Below, piece after piece: positions 5,034 through 13,985 of a DNA stretch of 20,137 bases. This DNA comes from a virus. A model generated the notes under the pieces. The model was not told the DNA's origin and searched no databases. It worked only from the letters and a program-made list of their open reading frames with translations. Position 1 is the first letter of the stretch; every line of letters begins with the position of its first letter. The DNA lies in the IMG/VR virus record IMGVR_UViG_3300025102_000384, positions 1-20,137 of that record, one strand, 5' to 3'. The position numbers and the translations under genes were made by a program.

Positions 5034-5272
5034 TGACCAAGACCCAAGAAGAAATTGCTAGGAAGATTAGCGGTCTTCTTGGGGAGCATTTTAATAGCTC
5101 GTTGCTGGTACTAGCCAGTGATCAAATGGACGAGGATGACTTTATATCTGTTAGATTTTTTGGGGGGTGCTTGACTGCTGTCGGAATGGCTGAATTTGCG
5201 AAAAACTCATTAAACTCAATGTTGGATGATGCAAGCGAGCCACATGATGATCAAGAAGATGCTATAATCTGA
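5033..5272 (+). CDS. Small acidic hypothetical protein
   Basis: A 79-residue protein with two hydrophobic helices (IARKISGLLGEHFNSSLLVLA and FFGGCLTAVGMAEFAKNSLNSML) and an acidic tail (DDASEPHDDQEDAII). It starts at the TAATG junction with the basic protein, so the two are likely translated together; one basic and one acidic partner could interact, which is speculation. Its end overlaps the end of the leftward terminase gene by 11 bases, with no strong terminator seen between the converging genes. Confidence 0.65.
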   Translation: MTKTQEEIARKISGLLGEHFNSSLLVLASDQMDEDDFISVRFFGGCLTAVGMAEFAKNSLNSMLDDASEPHDDQEDAII

Positions 5273-6728
5273 GCAACTTAGCTGCTGGTGAGTGGTCTCC
5301 AATCTGAATTTCGTGGAACATTTCGCCTAGAATGCAATAGGTAGTGGCATCCCAAACATGCTTATGTTTGTTATTGCGAACATAAGTGCGCTTGCTTCTA
5401 CCTTTAGTCTTTTTCAACCCCCCCTTTAAGCTCTCTATAAGCCCTTCAGAGCGCACGGAACAAGTTAACCTCCCCTCGGTTAGCAATTGCTTTGTAAGCA
5501 TCACACGGAGCCTCACAGACTCAGCAAACTTAGGGCAGGGGCTCAGGACGATCTCCCCGCCAGTAACTCTGGATACAATCATCGAGTCCCATGTGCCAGC
5601 CGCAGATCGGAATCGGTCAACCGCGCTGGCATCAGACCAGTGAACCCACTGGAATCTTTTACCAGCCACCTCCTCCCACTCACGCATCATTTCTTGGAAG
5701 GAGATTGTGAAGTCCTCGATGGTGACTTCTCCGTCAATGATGACTAACTCATCGAGCACGTTAAAGGCTGGGCCTGATGTGGTAAGAACCTTCTCCATAA
5801 TAACAGCCGCGTGGTTTTTGTCGCCCAAGTCCCAGCCAGTATAGAGCACATCAGTGTTTTCGTCTGGGAGTAGTACGTCCCAATCTTCAAAGCTACCTTC
5901 GTTGTTTCCTCCTACATGGCGGGATGCGAACACGCCAGTAAAGAAACTATCCTTGGAGGTCTCCACCCACTTTCCATCTACATAAGAGGCATATAAGTCA
6001 GGATCATGTGCAAAGGTGGCCTTTAAATCCTCAAACTCCCGTGGGTCTAGGAATGTATTATCCGCAACTTTTGTCTCTATTAGTGTTAAATTCTTTTGGT
6101 AATCAGGATTTGGGTGGTCATCTCGCTGTGCTTCTTCATACCATATTTTATATGCCCAGAAATCTTGCCCTTCTTCTTCGCATGGGTTGGTATCGGATAT
6201 CCACATGTGTGAATCGTAAGGAACTCCAGGCATACGAAGCTGACCCTTCGGAAAACGGAACACATAATCCTCTTTAAAGTTGGTGAGCTCGGACACAAAT
6301 ATGCAGGAAAACACTGTTCCTTTAACCTTTTGGGCTATTTCGTCCTCAATTTTAAGAGAATGTAGCTGAAATTCAGACTCACCCCCGTGCATATTACTTA
6401 TTCTAAAATGCTCCATTCGGGTAGCTCCATCCATTTTCATGGGCGTTACAAGCTCACATCCTTCTAGTTCTTCAGTCCATTCAGGTACAATCTTCTGATA
6501 TAACAAGTCCCACACACCTACCTTGGCATTTTTCAGGGTGTTAGTGAACACACCTATACGGGCAGAAGGGGTTTCCCATGCGTGACGCATGAGCCTCTGT
6601 AGAACGCCCCATGTTTTGGCTGAGTAACGGGGGCCAGATACAAGTACATATCGGCCATAGCAGTTAAAGATTTCGTACTGCTTGGGGCTAAGTCGTGGCA
6701 TCCATACGCCACCATCATCTTCGCTCAT
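5262..6728 (-). CDS. terL: Terminase large subunit (DNA-packaging ATPase and nuclease)
   Basis: A 488-residue protein that cuts concatemeric phage DNA and pumps it through the portal. ATPase: Walker A SGPRYSAKT (31-39), Walker B CIFVSEL (142-148, acidic Glu147 preceded by Ser) and the coupling motif WISDTNP (176-182). Nuclease, RNase H fold: GWDLGDKNHA with Asp300, HWSDASAVDR with Asp366 and KHVWDATTY with Asp460 as the likely metal-binding triad. Length is normal for the family. The gene points left while the portal, capsid and flanking small genes point right, which is unusual. The ATG at 6728 follows a hairpin containing the GGAG, so expression may be restrained. Packaging type cannot be told from sequence alone. 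Confidence 0.95.
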   Translation of the reverse strand: MSEDDGGVWMPRLSPKQYEIFNCYGRYVLVSGPRYSAKTWGVLQRLMRHAWETPSARIGVFTNTLKNAKVGVWDLLYQKIVPEWTEELEGCELVTPMKMDGATRMEHFRISNMHGGESEFQLHSLKIEDEIAQKVKGTVFSCIFVSELTNFKEDYVFRFPKGQLRMPGVPYDSHMWISDTNPCEEEGQDFWAYKIWYEEAQRDDHPNPDYQKNLTLIETKVADNTFLDPREFEDLKATFAHDPDLYASYVDGKWVETSKDSFFTGVFASRHVGGNNEGSFEDWDVLLPDENTDVLYTGWDLGDKNHAAVIMEKVLTTSGPAFNVLDELVIIDGEVTIEDFTISFQEMMREWEEVAGKRFQWVHWSDASAVDRFRSAAGTWDSMIVSRVTGGEIVLSPCPKFAESVRLRVMLTKQLLTEGRLTCSVRSEGLIESLKGGLKKTKGRSKRTYVRNNKHKHVWDATTYCILGEMFHEIQIGDHSPAAKLLRL

Positions 6729-6732
6729 CGCT

Positions 6733-6752
6733 CCGCGATATTAGTGTCGCGG
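6733..6752 (-). promoter_or_regulatory. Hairpin over the terminase ribosome binding site
   Basis: CCGCGA and TCGCGG (6733-6738 and 6747-6752) are exact reverse complements around an eight-base loop. On the minus strand the 3' arm merges with GGAG just before the terminase ATG at 6728, so folding would hide the ribosome binding site. This suggests translational control of terminase; the effect is inferred. Confidence 0.45.
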
Positions 6753-6817
6753 TAATTGCATTCCAAGTAATCTATATGCTGGACAAAGAATATTAAACTA
6801 CCATAGTCGGTTCAGGG

Positions 6818-6838
6818 TGTACTGTAAGCAGCAGTACA
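6818..6838 (+). promoter_or_regulatory. Seven-bp inverted repeat before the head operon
   Basis: TGTACTG (6818-6824) and CAGTACA (6832-6838) form a perfect dyad with a seven-base spacer, ending ten bases before the ATG at 6849. No Shine-Dalgarno sequence lies between it and the start. It could be an operator or an RNA hairpin controlling the rightward head genes. Confidence 0.4.
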
Positions 6839-6848
6839 TATTAATTTA

Positions 6849-7076
6849 ATGATCACAGTATCAATAGATTTAACGAAAGAAGGTTATGAGGAATTGGCTG
6901 AGCTAATGTCTTCATACGCCGTCAATGACTCCGTTATTTTGGATAATGTTTCTGGCAGTATTTCTTCTATCAGCCCAGAAGGGGTAGAGATCAAGGTCGA
7001 TACTCTGGATATAGAGGATTACATGTACGAAGTCCCAGACTCAGAAGAGATGGACGAGCCTGAAGCGTTAGCTTAA
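6849..7076 (+). CDS. Small acidic hypothetical protein
   Basis: A 75-residue protein with an N-terminal strand-helix part (MITVSIDLTKEGYEELAELM) and alternating hydrophobic strands (SVILDNVSGSISSISPEGVEIKV by composition), then a very acidic tail (PDSEEMDEPEALA). It is the first rightward gene after the terminase promoter region and overlaps the next start by one base (TAATG). No good ribosome binding site; a palindrome lies just upstream. Function unknown, perhaps a regulator or minor head-assembly factor. Confidence 0.6.
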   Translation: MITVSIDLTKEGYEELAELMSSYAVNDSVILDNVSGSISSISPEGVEIKVDTLDIEDYMYEVPDSEEMDEPEALA

Positions 7077-7360
7077 TGCGGGAAGCGATAGAGGATAACC
7101 TCAAGGTCTTGGTTACTCAGGATAAGCAAGGAAGATATTCCTTCTCTATCCACATAAAGAGGCTGAAACCTGAGTTCGACCTAGAGAAAGGAACCGTTGT
7201 GTTTGGCCAATACAAAGGGGCGACAGGCAAGGTCGAGGAAGGTGTTCCTGTTAAAATGTTTTTAAAACTTTACGGCCAAAGCTCCTTAAAGGAGCGTTAT
7301 AACAGGTTAAAAAAAGCAGTCGACGAGGCTGAAAGAAAAGGAAAGCCAGTACTAATATGA
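7076..7360 (+). CDS. Hypothetical protein upstream of portal
   Basis: A 94-residue basic protein. The middle (RYSFSIHIKRLKPEFDLEKG, GTVVFGQYKGATGKV) looks like beta strands and the C-terminus is a charged helix (SLKERYNRLKKAVDEAERK). It is coupled to both neighbours by start-stop overlaps: TAATG at its start and ATGA at its end with the portal gene. This places it in the head operon. No family recognised. Confidence 0.6.
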   Translation: MREAIEDNLKVLVTQDKQGRYSFSIHIKRLKPEFDLEKGTVVFGQYKGATGKVEEGVPVKMFLKLYGQSSLKERYNRLKKAVDEAERKGKPVLI

Positions 7361-9717
7361 TAGATTTAGATATTTTAAAGGATCGTGGATACTCACAAGA
7401 GAAGATGAGGTCTGTGTTCTCCGCAGAGAAAAAGCCAGAGCAGATTGAGAAGCTGATTGGCAGGATGCGTAATCGCATTCAGGAGGGTGTAAGCCGCAGT
7501 CTTCGTGATCATAAGTTATATTATGCACTCGATTTGGCTTGGAACGCTCCGCTCCGACAAATTTCCCCCACGCTGTTACATAGTCTCGTTTCCAAAAAGG
7601 GAGACGATAAGTCTGTGGCCGAGGCTCTGGATAGCTGGGGGGTATCTCATTTAATAGAGGATCATGTATCTGCCAAGGGTGAGACCACTCAGGCACTGAA
7701 CCTTCCAAGGTTTTATCAGATATTTGTTCCCTTGGTTAAGGCGTATGTGACGATCAGATGGGCGCGTATCTTTAATGACAGGAACTTGGTTCCTTTATTT
7801 AAGTATGAGCCTCACAAGAGCACTCAGCAAAACAGGGTTAAAGGGGAGATCGTAACGGATCGTGTTCAGATTATTTCTCAGCAATACGATTATTCCAGTG
7901 TTCTATCTCAAAGTATATTCCAGATGCTACATTATGGGTACTGCTTGCAGTTTCCAAAGGAATCTTGGCATAGCGAGAAACAAACAATTAGAGATGAGGA
8001 TGGAGGTGAAAAGGAAGTATATACAAAGGAGGGGATTAGATATCATACTCCTCACCCAGCTAGAACATTTTGGGATATAGCCCATAGACCTTCTAGTTTT
8101 AATTCGGATACGGGCTGTAAGTTTAGCGGTTATTGGGCTATACAGAGATATGGAGAAGTGGCAAATAACAAGATGTATTATAACACTGATAAGGTTGCTG
8201 CTGGAAGTATTGACTGGCTTACTAGCAATGCCAACTTTGGGTTATATGTGAACTCTGGTTATTCTGGGACTGTTAAGTTTCTTCAGAAAGAATCGGGTGC
8301 ATTATTGTTGGACAGAGAGAAGGACGTACAATTCTACACTTCTGAGCATGATGACTATTCTGTTTTAGTCACCGAATACTTTGAGAAATTAAACCCCAAG
8401 AAGATGGGGCTCTTCGATTACGATCATGATGTTTGGTTCCGATTCTGCGTGGCTCAAGACGATACAGTTATTTATGCGGAGCCGCTTCCATATTGCCCAG
8501 TAGTTTACTACGGCTACGACAGCAACGAGTTGCAGACAGTCAATCCATCATTGTCCTTGGAGATTTTACCGTTCCAAGATCATGTGGGGAACTTGCTTAC
8601 TCAATATCTTTTAAGCATTAAGCAGAACCTGACTAACATGACCTTTGTTGATGAGGATCAGGTTGGTGGTGATACAGTCGAAGAGATCAATGATGCTGGG
8701 CAGAACATGTACAGCACATTGAACTTTGTAGGCTATTCATCCCGTAAGGCGCGTGTCGGACAGCACGATCCAGAGAAAGCATTTACATCATTCAAATTCC
8801 CACAACAAAGTACAACGGAGGTTATTAATGGAGTCAGAAGCATCTTGGATATTCTTGAGCGTGTTCTTGTTCTTTCTGCTCAGGAAGTGGGAGCAGCGGC
8901 ATCCCATGAGCAAACTGCTGAAGAGGTAAGGAGCATAGCCAGTTACACCAGTAACAGGTTGCAGTTCACAAGCTCGTCAGTGGATAGGGCAGTGTATGCG
9001 TGGAAGACCCAGATTTACAATGGGTTGATGGCATACGGAGAGCCAGAGTTCTATGCCCAGCTACAGACTCCTGTTACCAGAGAGAGGTTGGAGAGGCTTG
9101 GGTTTACAGTTGAGGATGCCGATGATGGAATAACATCGAAGCCAGTTGTTGCCGTGAAAGATAAGACAGCTATTTCCTTAGAGTCCTTCTCGTCGGTTCG
9201 TGACGGGATGGATCGTATTAATAACCCAGCCAGTGCAAATGTCATGGCTCAGTTATTTGGGGCGGCAATGGGTAATCCTTTGGTTGCTCAAGTGATTGGC
9301 CCAGAGCAGGCAGTTGGTCTGCTTAATCAGATATTTGAACTATCAGGTGTACCGAGAGACTTCAGGTTGAAGATGGCTAAGTCTGTGGAAGAATTGCAGG
9401 CAGCGCAGGAACAACAAGGAGAAGGAGCAGGGCAGAATGTTGCTGCTGTTCAGGAACAAATGATGGGTCAGTTGCAGGAAGCAGCACAGGTAATTCAGCA
9501 ACAGGTTGCGGAACAGTTAGCTCAGAGTAGCGAAGCTGTTAGGCAGCAGGTGCTAACGGATGTCAGCGGGGTAACACAACAGTTAGCTGGACAGGCAGAG
9601 GCCAATGCCAATCAGCTATTGAGGCAAGCTCAGGTAATAGAGCAAATAGCAGCGCAAGTCGGTGGACAGAACGCGTCCCCTGAACCACCTCCTCCCACTG
9701 CGCTTGATACAGTTTGA
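7357..9717 (+). CDS. Portal protein (head-tail connector)
   Basis: A 786-residue protein that I take as the portal, the dodecameric ring through which DNA is packaged and ejected. Support: its size, its place between terminase and scaffold/capsid genes, and an architecture of an N-terminal helical region, a long mixed alpha/beta core (including LVKAYVTIRWARIFNDRNLV near residues 125-144) and a C-terminal helical tail. From about residue 675 the tail is Gln- and Ala-rich (EELQAAQEQQ, QVIQQQVAEQLAQ, QAQVIEQIAAQVG), a likely coiled coil like a portal barrel. It is longer than most portals, at the long end of the family. Start overlaps the previous stop (ATGA). No residue signature alone proves the call. 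Confidence 0.75.
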   Translation: MIDLDILKDRGYSQEKMRSVFSAEKKPEQIEKLIGRMRNRIQEGVSRSLRDHKLYYALDLAWNAPLRQISPTLLHSLVSKKGDDKSVAEALDSWGVSHLIEDHVSAKGETTQALNLPRFYQIFVPLVKAYVTIRWARIFNDRNLVPLFKYEPHKSTQQNRVKGEIVTDRVQIISQQYDYSSVLSQSIFQMLHYGYCLQFPKESWHSEKQTIRDEDGGEKEVYTKEGIRYHTPHPARTFWDIAHRPSSFNSDTGCKFSGYWAIQRYGEVANNKMYYNTDKVAAGSIDWLTSNANFGLYVNSGYSGTVKFLQKESGALLLDREKDVQFYTSEHDDYSVLVTEYFEKLNPKKMGLFDYDHDVWFRFCVAQDDTVIYAEPLPYCPVVYYGYDSNELQTVNPSLSLEILPFQDHVGNLLTQYLLSIKQNLTNMTFVDEDQVGGDTVEEINDAGQNMYSTLNFVGYSSRKARVGQHDPEKAFTSFKFPQQSTTEVINGVRSILDILERVLVLSAQEVGAAASHEQTAEEVRSIASYTSNRLQFTSSSVDRAVYAWKTQIYNGLMAYGEPEFYAQLQTPVTRERLERLGFTVEDADDGITSKPVVAVKDKTAISLESFSSVRDGMDRINNPASANVMAQLFGAAMGNPLVAQVIGPEQAVGLLNQIFELSGVPRDFRLKMAKSVEELQAAQEQQGEGAGQNVAAVQEQMMGQLQEAAQVIQQQVAEQLAQSSEAVRQQVLTDVSGVTQQLAGQAEANANQLLRQAQVIEQIAAQVGGQNASPEPPPPTALDTV

Positions 9718-10022
9718 TCAACTACACGAAGAACACCACAACTGACAACGAGGTTGCTGATGTAAAGCAGTGGCTTCATTCACCGCAATCAAAATTATTC
9801 AGGAAGTATGTCCTGAACGAGATTGCCTACAATCAAGCTATGGCTGGAAAAGAGTCCAGCCTTAATCATCTTTCAGATAGATCGTGGGAAGTTAACGACC
9901 ACGTTAAAAAAGCGGCAGAGTTAATATCATTTATAAAGATTCTGGGTGAATACTCTCAACCAGAAAAAGAACTTTATAAACTACAATTGGAAATAGACAC
10001 AAACATAGACACTTATGCCTGA
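9714..10022 (+). CDS. Small helical protein between portal and scaffold
   Basis: A 102-residue frame using TTG at 9714, which overlaps the portal stop by four bases; no ATG lies near the start. The product begins MINYTKNTTTDNEVADVKQWL and is helical and mixed-charge (SKLFRKYVLNEIAYNQAMAG, AELISFIKILGEY). Its end overlaps the scaffold start by eight bases. The tight coupling implies a real head-assembly gene with a rare start codon. Function unknown. Confidence 0.65.
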   Translation: MINYTKNTTTDNEVADVKQWLHSPQSKLFRKYVLNEIAYNQAMAGKESSLNHLSDRSWEVNDHVKKAAELISFIKILGEYSQPEKELYKLQLEIDTNIDTYA

Positions 10023-11529
10023 ATTACCACCAAAACCAATACTGGAACTCGGTCAAGGAATCGAAGTTGAGGGATCAATGGAAACTGACAAGACTGCATC
10101 AGGGGCAGACAGAAACGACCCGAATGTTAAACATGTTGATTTTGTCGCTCCAGATATAATTGAACATACTGGGGAGACCGTTGATAAATTAGAACCAGAA
10201 GACCCTGAAAAAGAAACCGAACAAGAACCAAAAGAGGAGGTTGAAAATAATCTTTTTGAATTGCGGAAAATGATGGGGATGGAAACTAAAGAGGAAAAAG
10301 AAAACCCGCCCAATGAAGCAGATGAGGAAGAGTCAGAAGTATTAGAAGATGAAGAGGAGGAAGCTGAAGAGGAAACTGTTGCAGAGGAGAAACCCAAGAA
10401 GAGGTTAAAGAAAAAAGAACCAGCACCTTCTTATGAAGATATGGCTAAGCTTGCTGGTCAGGCAGCAGCCGAAGCACTTAAACAAAGTGACGCAAGCAAC
10501 AGGACTGAACAGGCTCCTACTGTTGATTCAGTGGAATTAGACGAAGAGGATCAAGGTACATACGAAATCTTCAATCAGATGGAGAAGTCTAATCCCGATA
10601 AGTATAAGGGAATTAGTAAGAAGTTTGCTGACTTCGTGGATTCATCCAAGGAGTACCAGAAAGAATGGATGGCTAAGAATCCAGATGATGAGTTTGATCC
10701 CGAATCAGATGAACACGCTGCTTTCTACGAAAAGAACGAGCCCCAATATACCCAGAAAGATTTTAAGAAAGCTGAAAAGAGGGTGGACATGGCTGATGTC
10801 CTTGGAGAGGTAGAACAGAAATATCAGGATAAGATAGAGGAGCTAGAGGATAAGCTGTCGCGCAGGACAGAATCACAGCCTCAAGCAAGAGAAACTGCTG
10901 AGTCTGCAATCAAGGAAATGGTTTCTCAGGTATCTCCAGAGATAGAGAAGATCATAGACGAGAAAGGGCTGGAAGAAGCTGAAAAGGCAGACCCTCTTGT
11001 ATATGACAAGATATCTCAGGCGGCTGAGACTATCAGCACGATGGTGTATGAGATTGAACAGAACAAGAGTCGCAGTGGAACATTCACTCCCAACTCAAGA
11101 AATGAAACACATAAGTATGTCGCTGATTTCATAAAGGGTAGGGAGCAGTATGTTAAGAGCTTGCCAGCCTCTAGTCAGACATGGAACGGCAAGTCATTTG
11201 CCACCAACTCAGAGTTTAATAGGATGTCTAACGCAGATAAACAAACGCATTGGACTATAGATTCTACGCTGCTCAAAAACGAATTGGTAAAAGAAATATC
11301 GCAGACTGTTAACGCTGATATAGAGCAATCAAGAAAGATGTTGGAAAGATACGGAGTTCCTAGTGCGGGGAAAACGGCGCAGACCAAGAAAACCAAAAAG
11401 TCCAAAACAGTAAATAAACCCGCGTCTCCAGAGTCTGCCGCTCAAGGTACTAACTCCCCGAATTTGACCACTGGCACAGAAGAGATTTCTACGCCAGAAA
11501 AAGAATTAGCGAATTTATTGTGGGGCTAA
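10015..11529 (+). CDS. Scaffold-like head assembly protein
   Basis: A 504-residue, very polar protein directly before the major capsid gene, the usual place for scaffold. Residues about 45-140 are a long acidic Glu/Asp-rich segment with a basic KPKKRLKKKEP block. The middle (about 145-360) is predicted helical or coiled coil (KKAEKRVDMADVLGEVEQKYQDKIEELEDKL by composition). The C-terminus is lysine-rich (KTAQTKKTKKSKTVNKPAS) and ends ELANLLWG, a plausible capsid-binding tail as in other scaffolds. No protease motif was seen. The call rests on position and composition. Confidence 0.75.
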   Translation: MPELPPKPILELGQGIEVEGSMETDKTASGADRNDPNVKHVDFVAPDIIEHTGETVDKLEPEDPEKETEQEPKEEVENNLFELRKMMGMETKEEKENPPNEADEEESEVLEDEEEEAEEETVAEEKPKKRLKKKEPAPSYEDMAKLAGQAAAEALKQSDASNRTEQAPTVDSVELDEEDQGTYEIFNQMEKSNPDKYKGISKKFADFVDSSKEYQKEWMAKNPDDEFDPESDEHAAFYEKNEPQYTQKDFKKAEKRVDMADVLGEVEQKYQDKIEELEDKLSRRTESQPQARETAESAIKEMVSQVSPEIEKIIDEKGLEEAEKADPLVYDKISQAAETISTMVYEIEQNKSRSGTFTPNSRNETHKYVADFIKGREQYVKSLPASSQTWNGKSFATNSEFNRMSNADKQTHWTIDSTLLKNELVKEISQTVNADIEQSRKMLERYGVPSAGKTAQTKKTKKSKTVNKPASPESAAQGTNSPNLTTGTEEISTPEKELANLLWG

Positions 11530-11548
11530 TAAAATTTCAGCACCTTTT

Positions 11549-11554
11549 AGGAGG
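11549..11554 (+). promoter_or_regulatory. Strong ribosome binding site of the capsid gene
   Basis: AGGAGG lies eight bases before the ATG at 11563. It is the strongest such site seen in the window, which fits the high expression needed for a major capsid protein, and it fixes the capsid start. Confidence 0.85.
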
Positions 11555-11562
11555 AATATATT

Positions 11563-13488
11563 ATGCCTACACAATCAGAATTGTTTGGGGATCAAGGTGA
11601 TCGTTGCAAGGTCGCCGTCTCAAATAACTACGACTCATGTGGAACGATCACTCGTTCCAATATTGCATACGCCACTCCAAGTGGGCTGCTAAGTATTTTT
11701 AAATCTGGCAGTGCATCAACTGATCATTATCGGGACATGCAGTCCTTGATGACCACTAATATGGAGTTAAAGGCCTGCGGAACCAAGACATACGGTCTAT
11801 ACGACTGGCTCATGTCTTCTGCGCGTCCCGTGGGATCGTTGATCAACCAGAAAAAGATTCAGGGTACTGACTCCATTATGGAGCCGTTTATCTTGGCTTC
11901 TCAAAAGAGCATCATCAATGATGACTTCTGGGCTGTTATAAAAGGTTGGACTAATGCTGAGTACAAATCAGCTAACGGCGATTCGACAGTATATCCTTTA
12001 ACTGACACTCGTATTGATGCTGGTGTTACTTATGGTATCGGCAATGCTGCTGGTAGTAGCACTGCTGCAACTAGAGTTCTTCGTCTTGTTAACCGATATG
12101 GTTTAGACGGAGCAGCTAACTGGTTTGTTAAAGGAGGAACAATTCACACGTTTGGTCGTAAAGCCACAGGTGAAGCTACTAGAACACAGTGGGTTATTGT
12201 TGACTCTGAACCAAAAGCAGACGGCTCATACACAGATGTTCTTGTTTCATCAATGACTGGTGGGGCTGCTACTGACGGTAATGTTGATGCCACGATTAAT
12301 TCTGGTGTTGCTGTTATTGGAGCTAACAATGTTAGTGATTACGAAAGCTGGTGTGAAAATCGCCCTGCTTTGAATCCTAATAAGGTAGTTCCGTTCTGGA
12401 CTCAGACTTCTCGCTACACTCTTTGTGTGGATGAGTTCTACAAAGAATGGTTTGCTAAGCTCACGGCTAACAACCCGTACTTTGCCAAGTTCGGAGATGT
12501 AACCATTGCTGAGCGCAATCGCCAGCTAGGTGGAATGTGGCAGAAAGAATGGATGAACTCCTTCTTCTGGGGTAAGCGTATTGGAGCAAACCAAACTCTT
12601 GCCAACTGGACTAGCCTTGGCCCTCAGTATGCACATTACAGTTCTACTCTTGGCGGGGTTTCCACTACTGATGGAAAAACTACTGGTACACTTGTTAGTC
12701 GCAAGGCTAACGCTATTGGTGTATACGAGCAGTTGTTTGCCTGCGGTAGGGTTAAGGACTTGAAAGGTCAGAAGCTTAACTTGGCTGAGTTGTTTAACGA
12801 GATTTATACGCTTTATCGTACTCGTTCCAACAGCGGTCGACCTTCTGATAACATTGATGTCTACACAGACAGCAAGACAGCTAGTTTGATACAGCGTGCT
12901 ATGGTTAAATACTATGGTGCTGCTACTAGCACAGGTTCAAACAGTGCCATATCTTTTGACTACCAAGTTAAAGACGGCAAGATCGACAAGCTCGGTTTCC
13001 GTGTACGCAGTTACGAGTTGTTATATCCTCAAGGGGTAACACTTAACATTATCACCGATCATTACTTCGATGATTTCGCAACTGCTGCGAATGTTGAGCA
13101 AACTATTGCTGGCCAGCACGCTGATGCTGCTAACAACCACATCAACACAACGGGTCGTTTCTTAATGATCCTTGATCTTGGTGGTGGTATTTATCCTGGC
13201 ATCGTAGATTCCAATCGTAAGGTGCACACTGTTGGTGCGCTGGAAGACTTGGCCAAGGTTGACAGTGGATACGGCTGCGTGATGCGTTCGCCAACTAAGG
13301 AAGTTACACTTAACAGTGTTACTTGGACTGCAATCGTTGAGTGTCCTGACGATAACCTTATCGTTGAGAACTTCACGGCTGAAGAACCAACAGTTGTTGA
13401 GAGCACTGCGGTTTACCAGATTGAAGGTGGGTCTAATGTTGCTGCATCTACGGCTGACCTCTTGGATGACTCCGACTTGGACGATTAA
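11563..13488 (+). CDS. Major capsid protein
   Basis: A 641-residue protein following the scaffold gene, with a perfect ribosome binding site and a strong terminator behind it, as expected for the most abundant virion protein. It is rich in Gly, Ala, Ser, Thr and Asn with many short strands, in keeping with a HK97-type shell protein, though larger than most (commonly about 300-400 residues). Part of the extra length may be inserted surface domains, for example the Gly/Thr/Ala-rich stretches at about residues 150-255. The last 30 residues are acidic (ADLLDDSDLDD). The call rests on position, composition and expression signals; no catalytic motif applies. Confidence 0.8.
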   Translation: MPTQSELFGDQGDRCKVAVSNNYDSCGTITRSNIAYATPSGLLSIFKSGSASTDHYRDMQSLMTTNMELKACGTKTYGLYDWLMSSARPVGSLINQKKIQGTDSIMEPFILASQKSIINDDFWAVIKGWTNAEYKSANGDSTVYPLTDTRIDAGVTYGIGNAAGSSTAATRVLRLVNRYGLDGAANWFVKGGTIHTFGRKATGEATRTQWVIVDSEPKADGSYTDVLVSSMTGGAATDGNVDATINSGVAVIGANNVSDYESWCENRPALNPNKVVPFWTQTSRYTLCVDEFYKEWFAKLTANNPYFAKFGDVTIAERNRQLGGMWQKEWMNSFFWGKRIGANQTLANWTSLGPQYAHYSSTLGGVSTTDGKTTGTLVSRKANAIGVYEQLFACGRVKDLKGQKLNLAELFNEIYTLYRTRSNSGRPSDNIDVYTDSKTASLIQRAMVKYYGAATSTGSNSAISFDYQVKDGKIDKLGFRVRSYELLYPQGVTLNIITDHYFDDFATAANVEQTIAGQHADAANNHINTTGRFLMILDLGGGIYPGIVDSNRKVHTVGALEDLAKVDSGYGCVMRSPTKEVTLNSVTWTAIVECPDDNLIVENFTAEEPTVVESTAVYQIEGGSNVAASTADLLDDSDLDD

Positions 13489-13516
13489 TCTTAAATAGTA
13501 AATATTAGTTACTGCC

Positions 13517-13561
13517 AAAGGTGGCAGGTAGGCTTACGACTGCTTGCCTGTCACCTTTTTT
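13517..13561 (+). terminator. Intrinsic terminator after the capsid gene
   Basis: AAAGGTGGCAGG (13517-13528) pairs with CCTGTCACCTTT (13547-13558), a 12-bp stem with one G-U pair, followed by a run of six T residues (13556-13561). It closes the head operon about 30 bases after the capsid stop and probably lowers, rather than abolishes, transcription into the tail genes. Confidence 0.9.
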
Positions 13562-13580
13562 CGTTTTAAATTAACAGCGC

Positions 13581-13985
13581 ATGAACAATAGGTATTACAA
13601 GCAGTCTGACCCTACAACTCCACTATACTTGAGCAACGGTCAAAAATTGGTTTTCCCTCATGTTGATTATCAGTTTGGTTATATAGCCACGAAGGACAAG
13701 TTCTTGATAGGAGAATTAAACGCCGCAATAAACAAGGGTATCGGAGGAGTTTCTGTTTCTACTAAGGGTGAATACAGCGAGTATCTAAAAAAAAAATCCT
13801 TGGGAATGGCTCCCCAGAGAAGATGGAGGGACGAGATAATAGCGGAGACAGCTTTAGATCCCAGTCAGTCCCCGTACAAAAACCCTGCCCCAGTTGCCGA
13901 GGAGGTAGAGTCTGGTAATAAGGTGAAAGCTGAAGAGCCTACACCTAAAAAAAGAGTAGGAAAATTTAAGAAGAAATCTAAATGA
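13581..13985 (+). CDS. Hypothetical structural or assembly protein
   Basis: A 134-residue protein with an ordered N-terminal part (YYKQSDPTTPLYLSNGQKLV, FGYIATKDKFLIGELNAAI) and a basic, Pro- and Lys-rich C-terminus (TPKKRVGKFKKKSK). It begins about 20 bases after the capsid terminator and ends in an ATGA overlap with the next gene. A run of ten A residues (13787-13796) encodes three lysines and is a possible slippage site. Position suggests a head-completion or neck role; no family recognised. Confidence 0.6.
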   Translation: MNNRYYKQSDPTTPLYLSNGQKLVFPHVDYQFGYIATKDKFLIGELNAAINKGIGGVSVSTKGEYSEYLKKKSLGMAPQRRWRDEIIAETALDPSQSPYKNPAPVAEEVESGNKVKAEEPTPKKRVGKFKKKSK

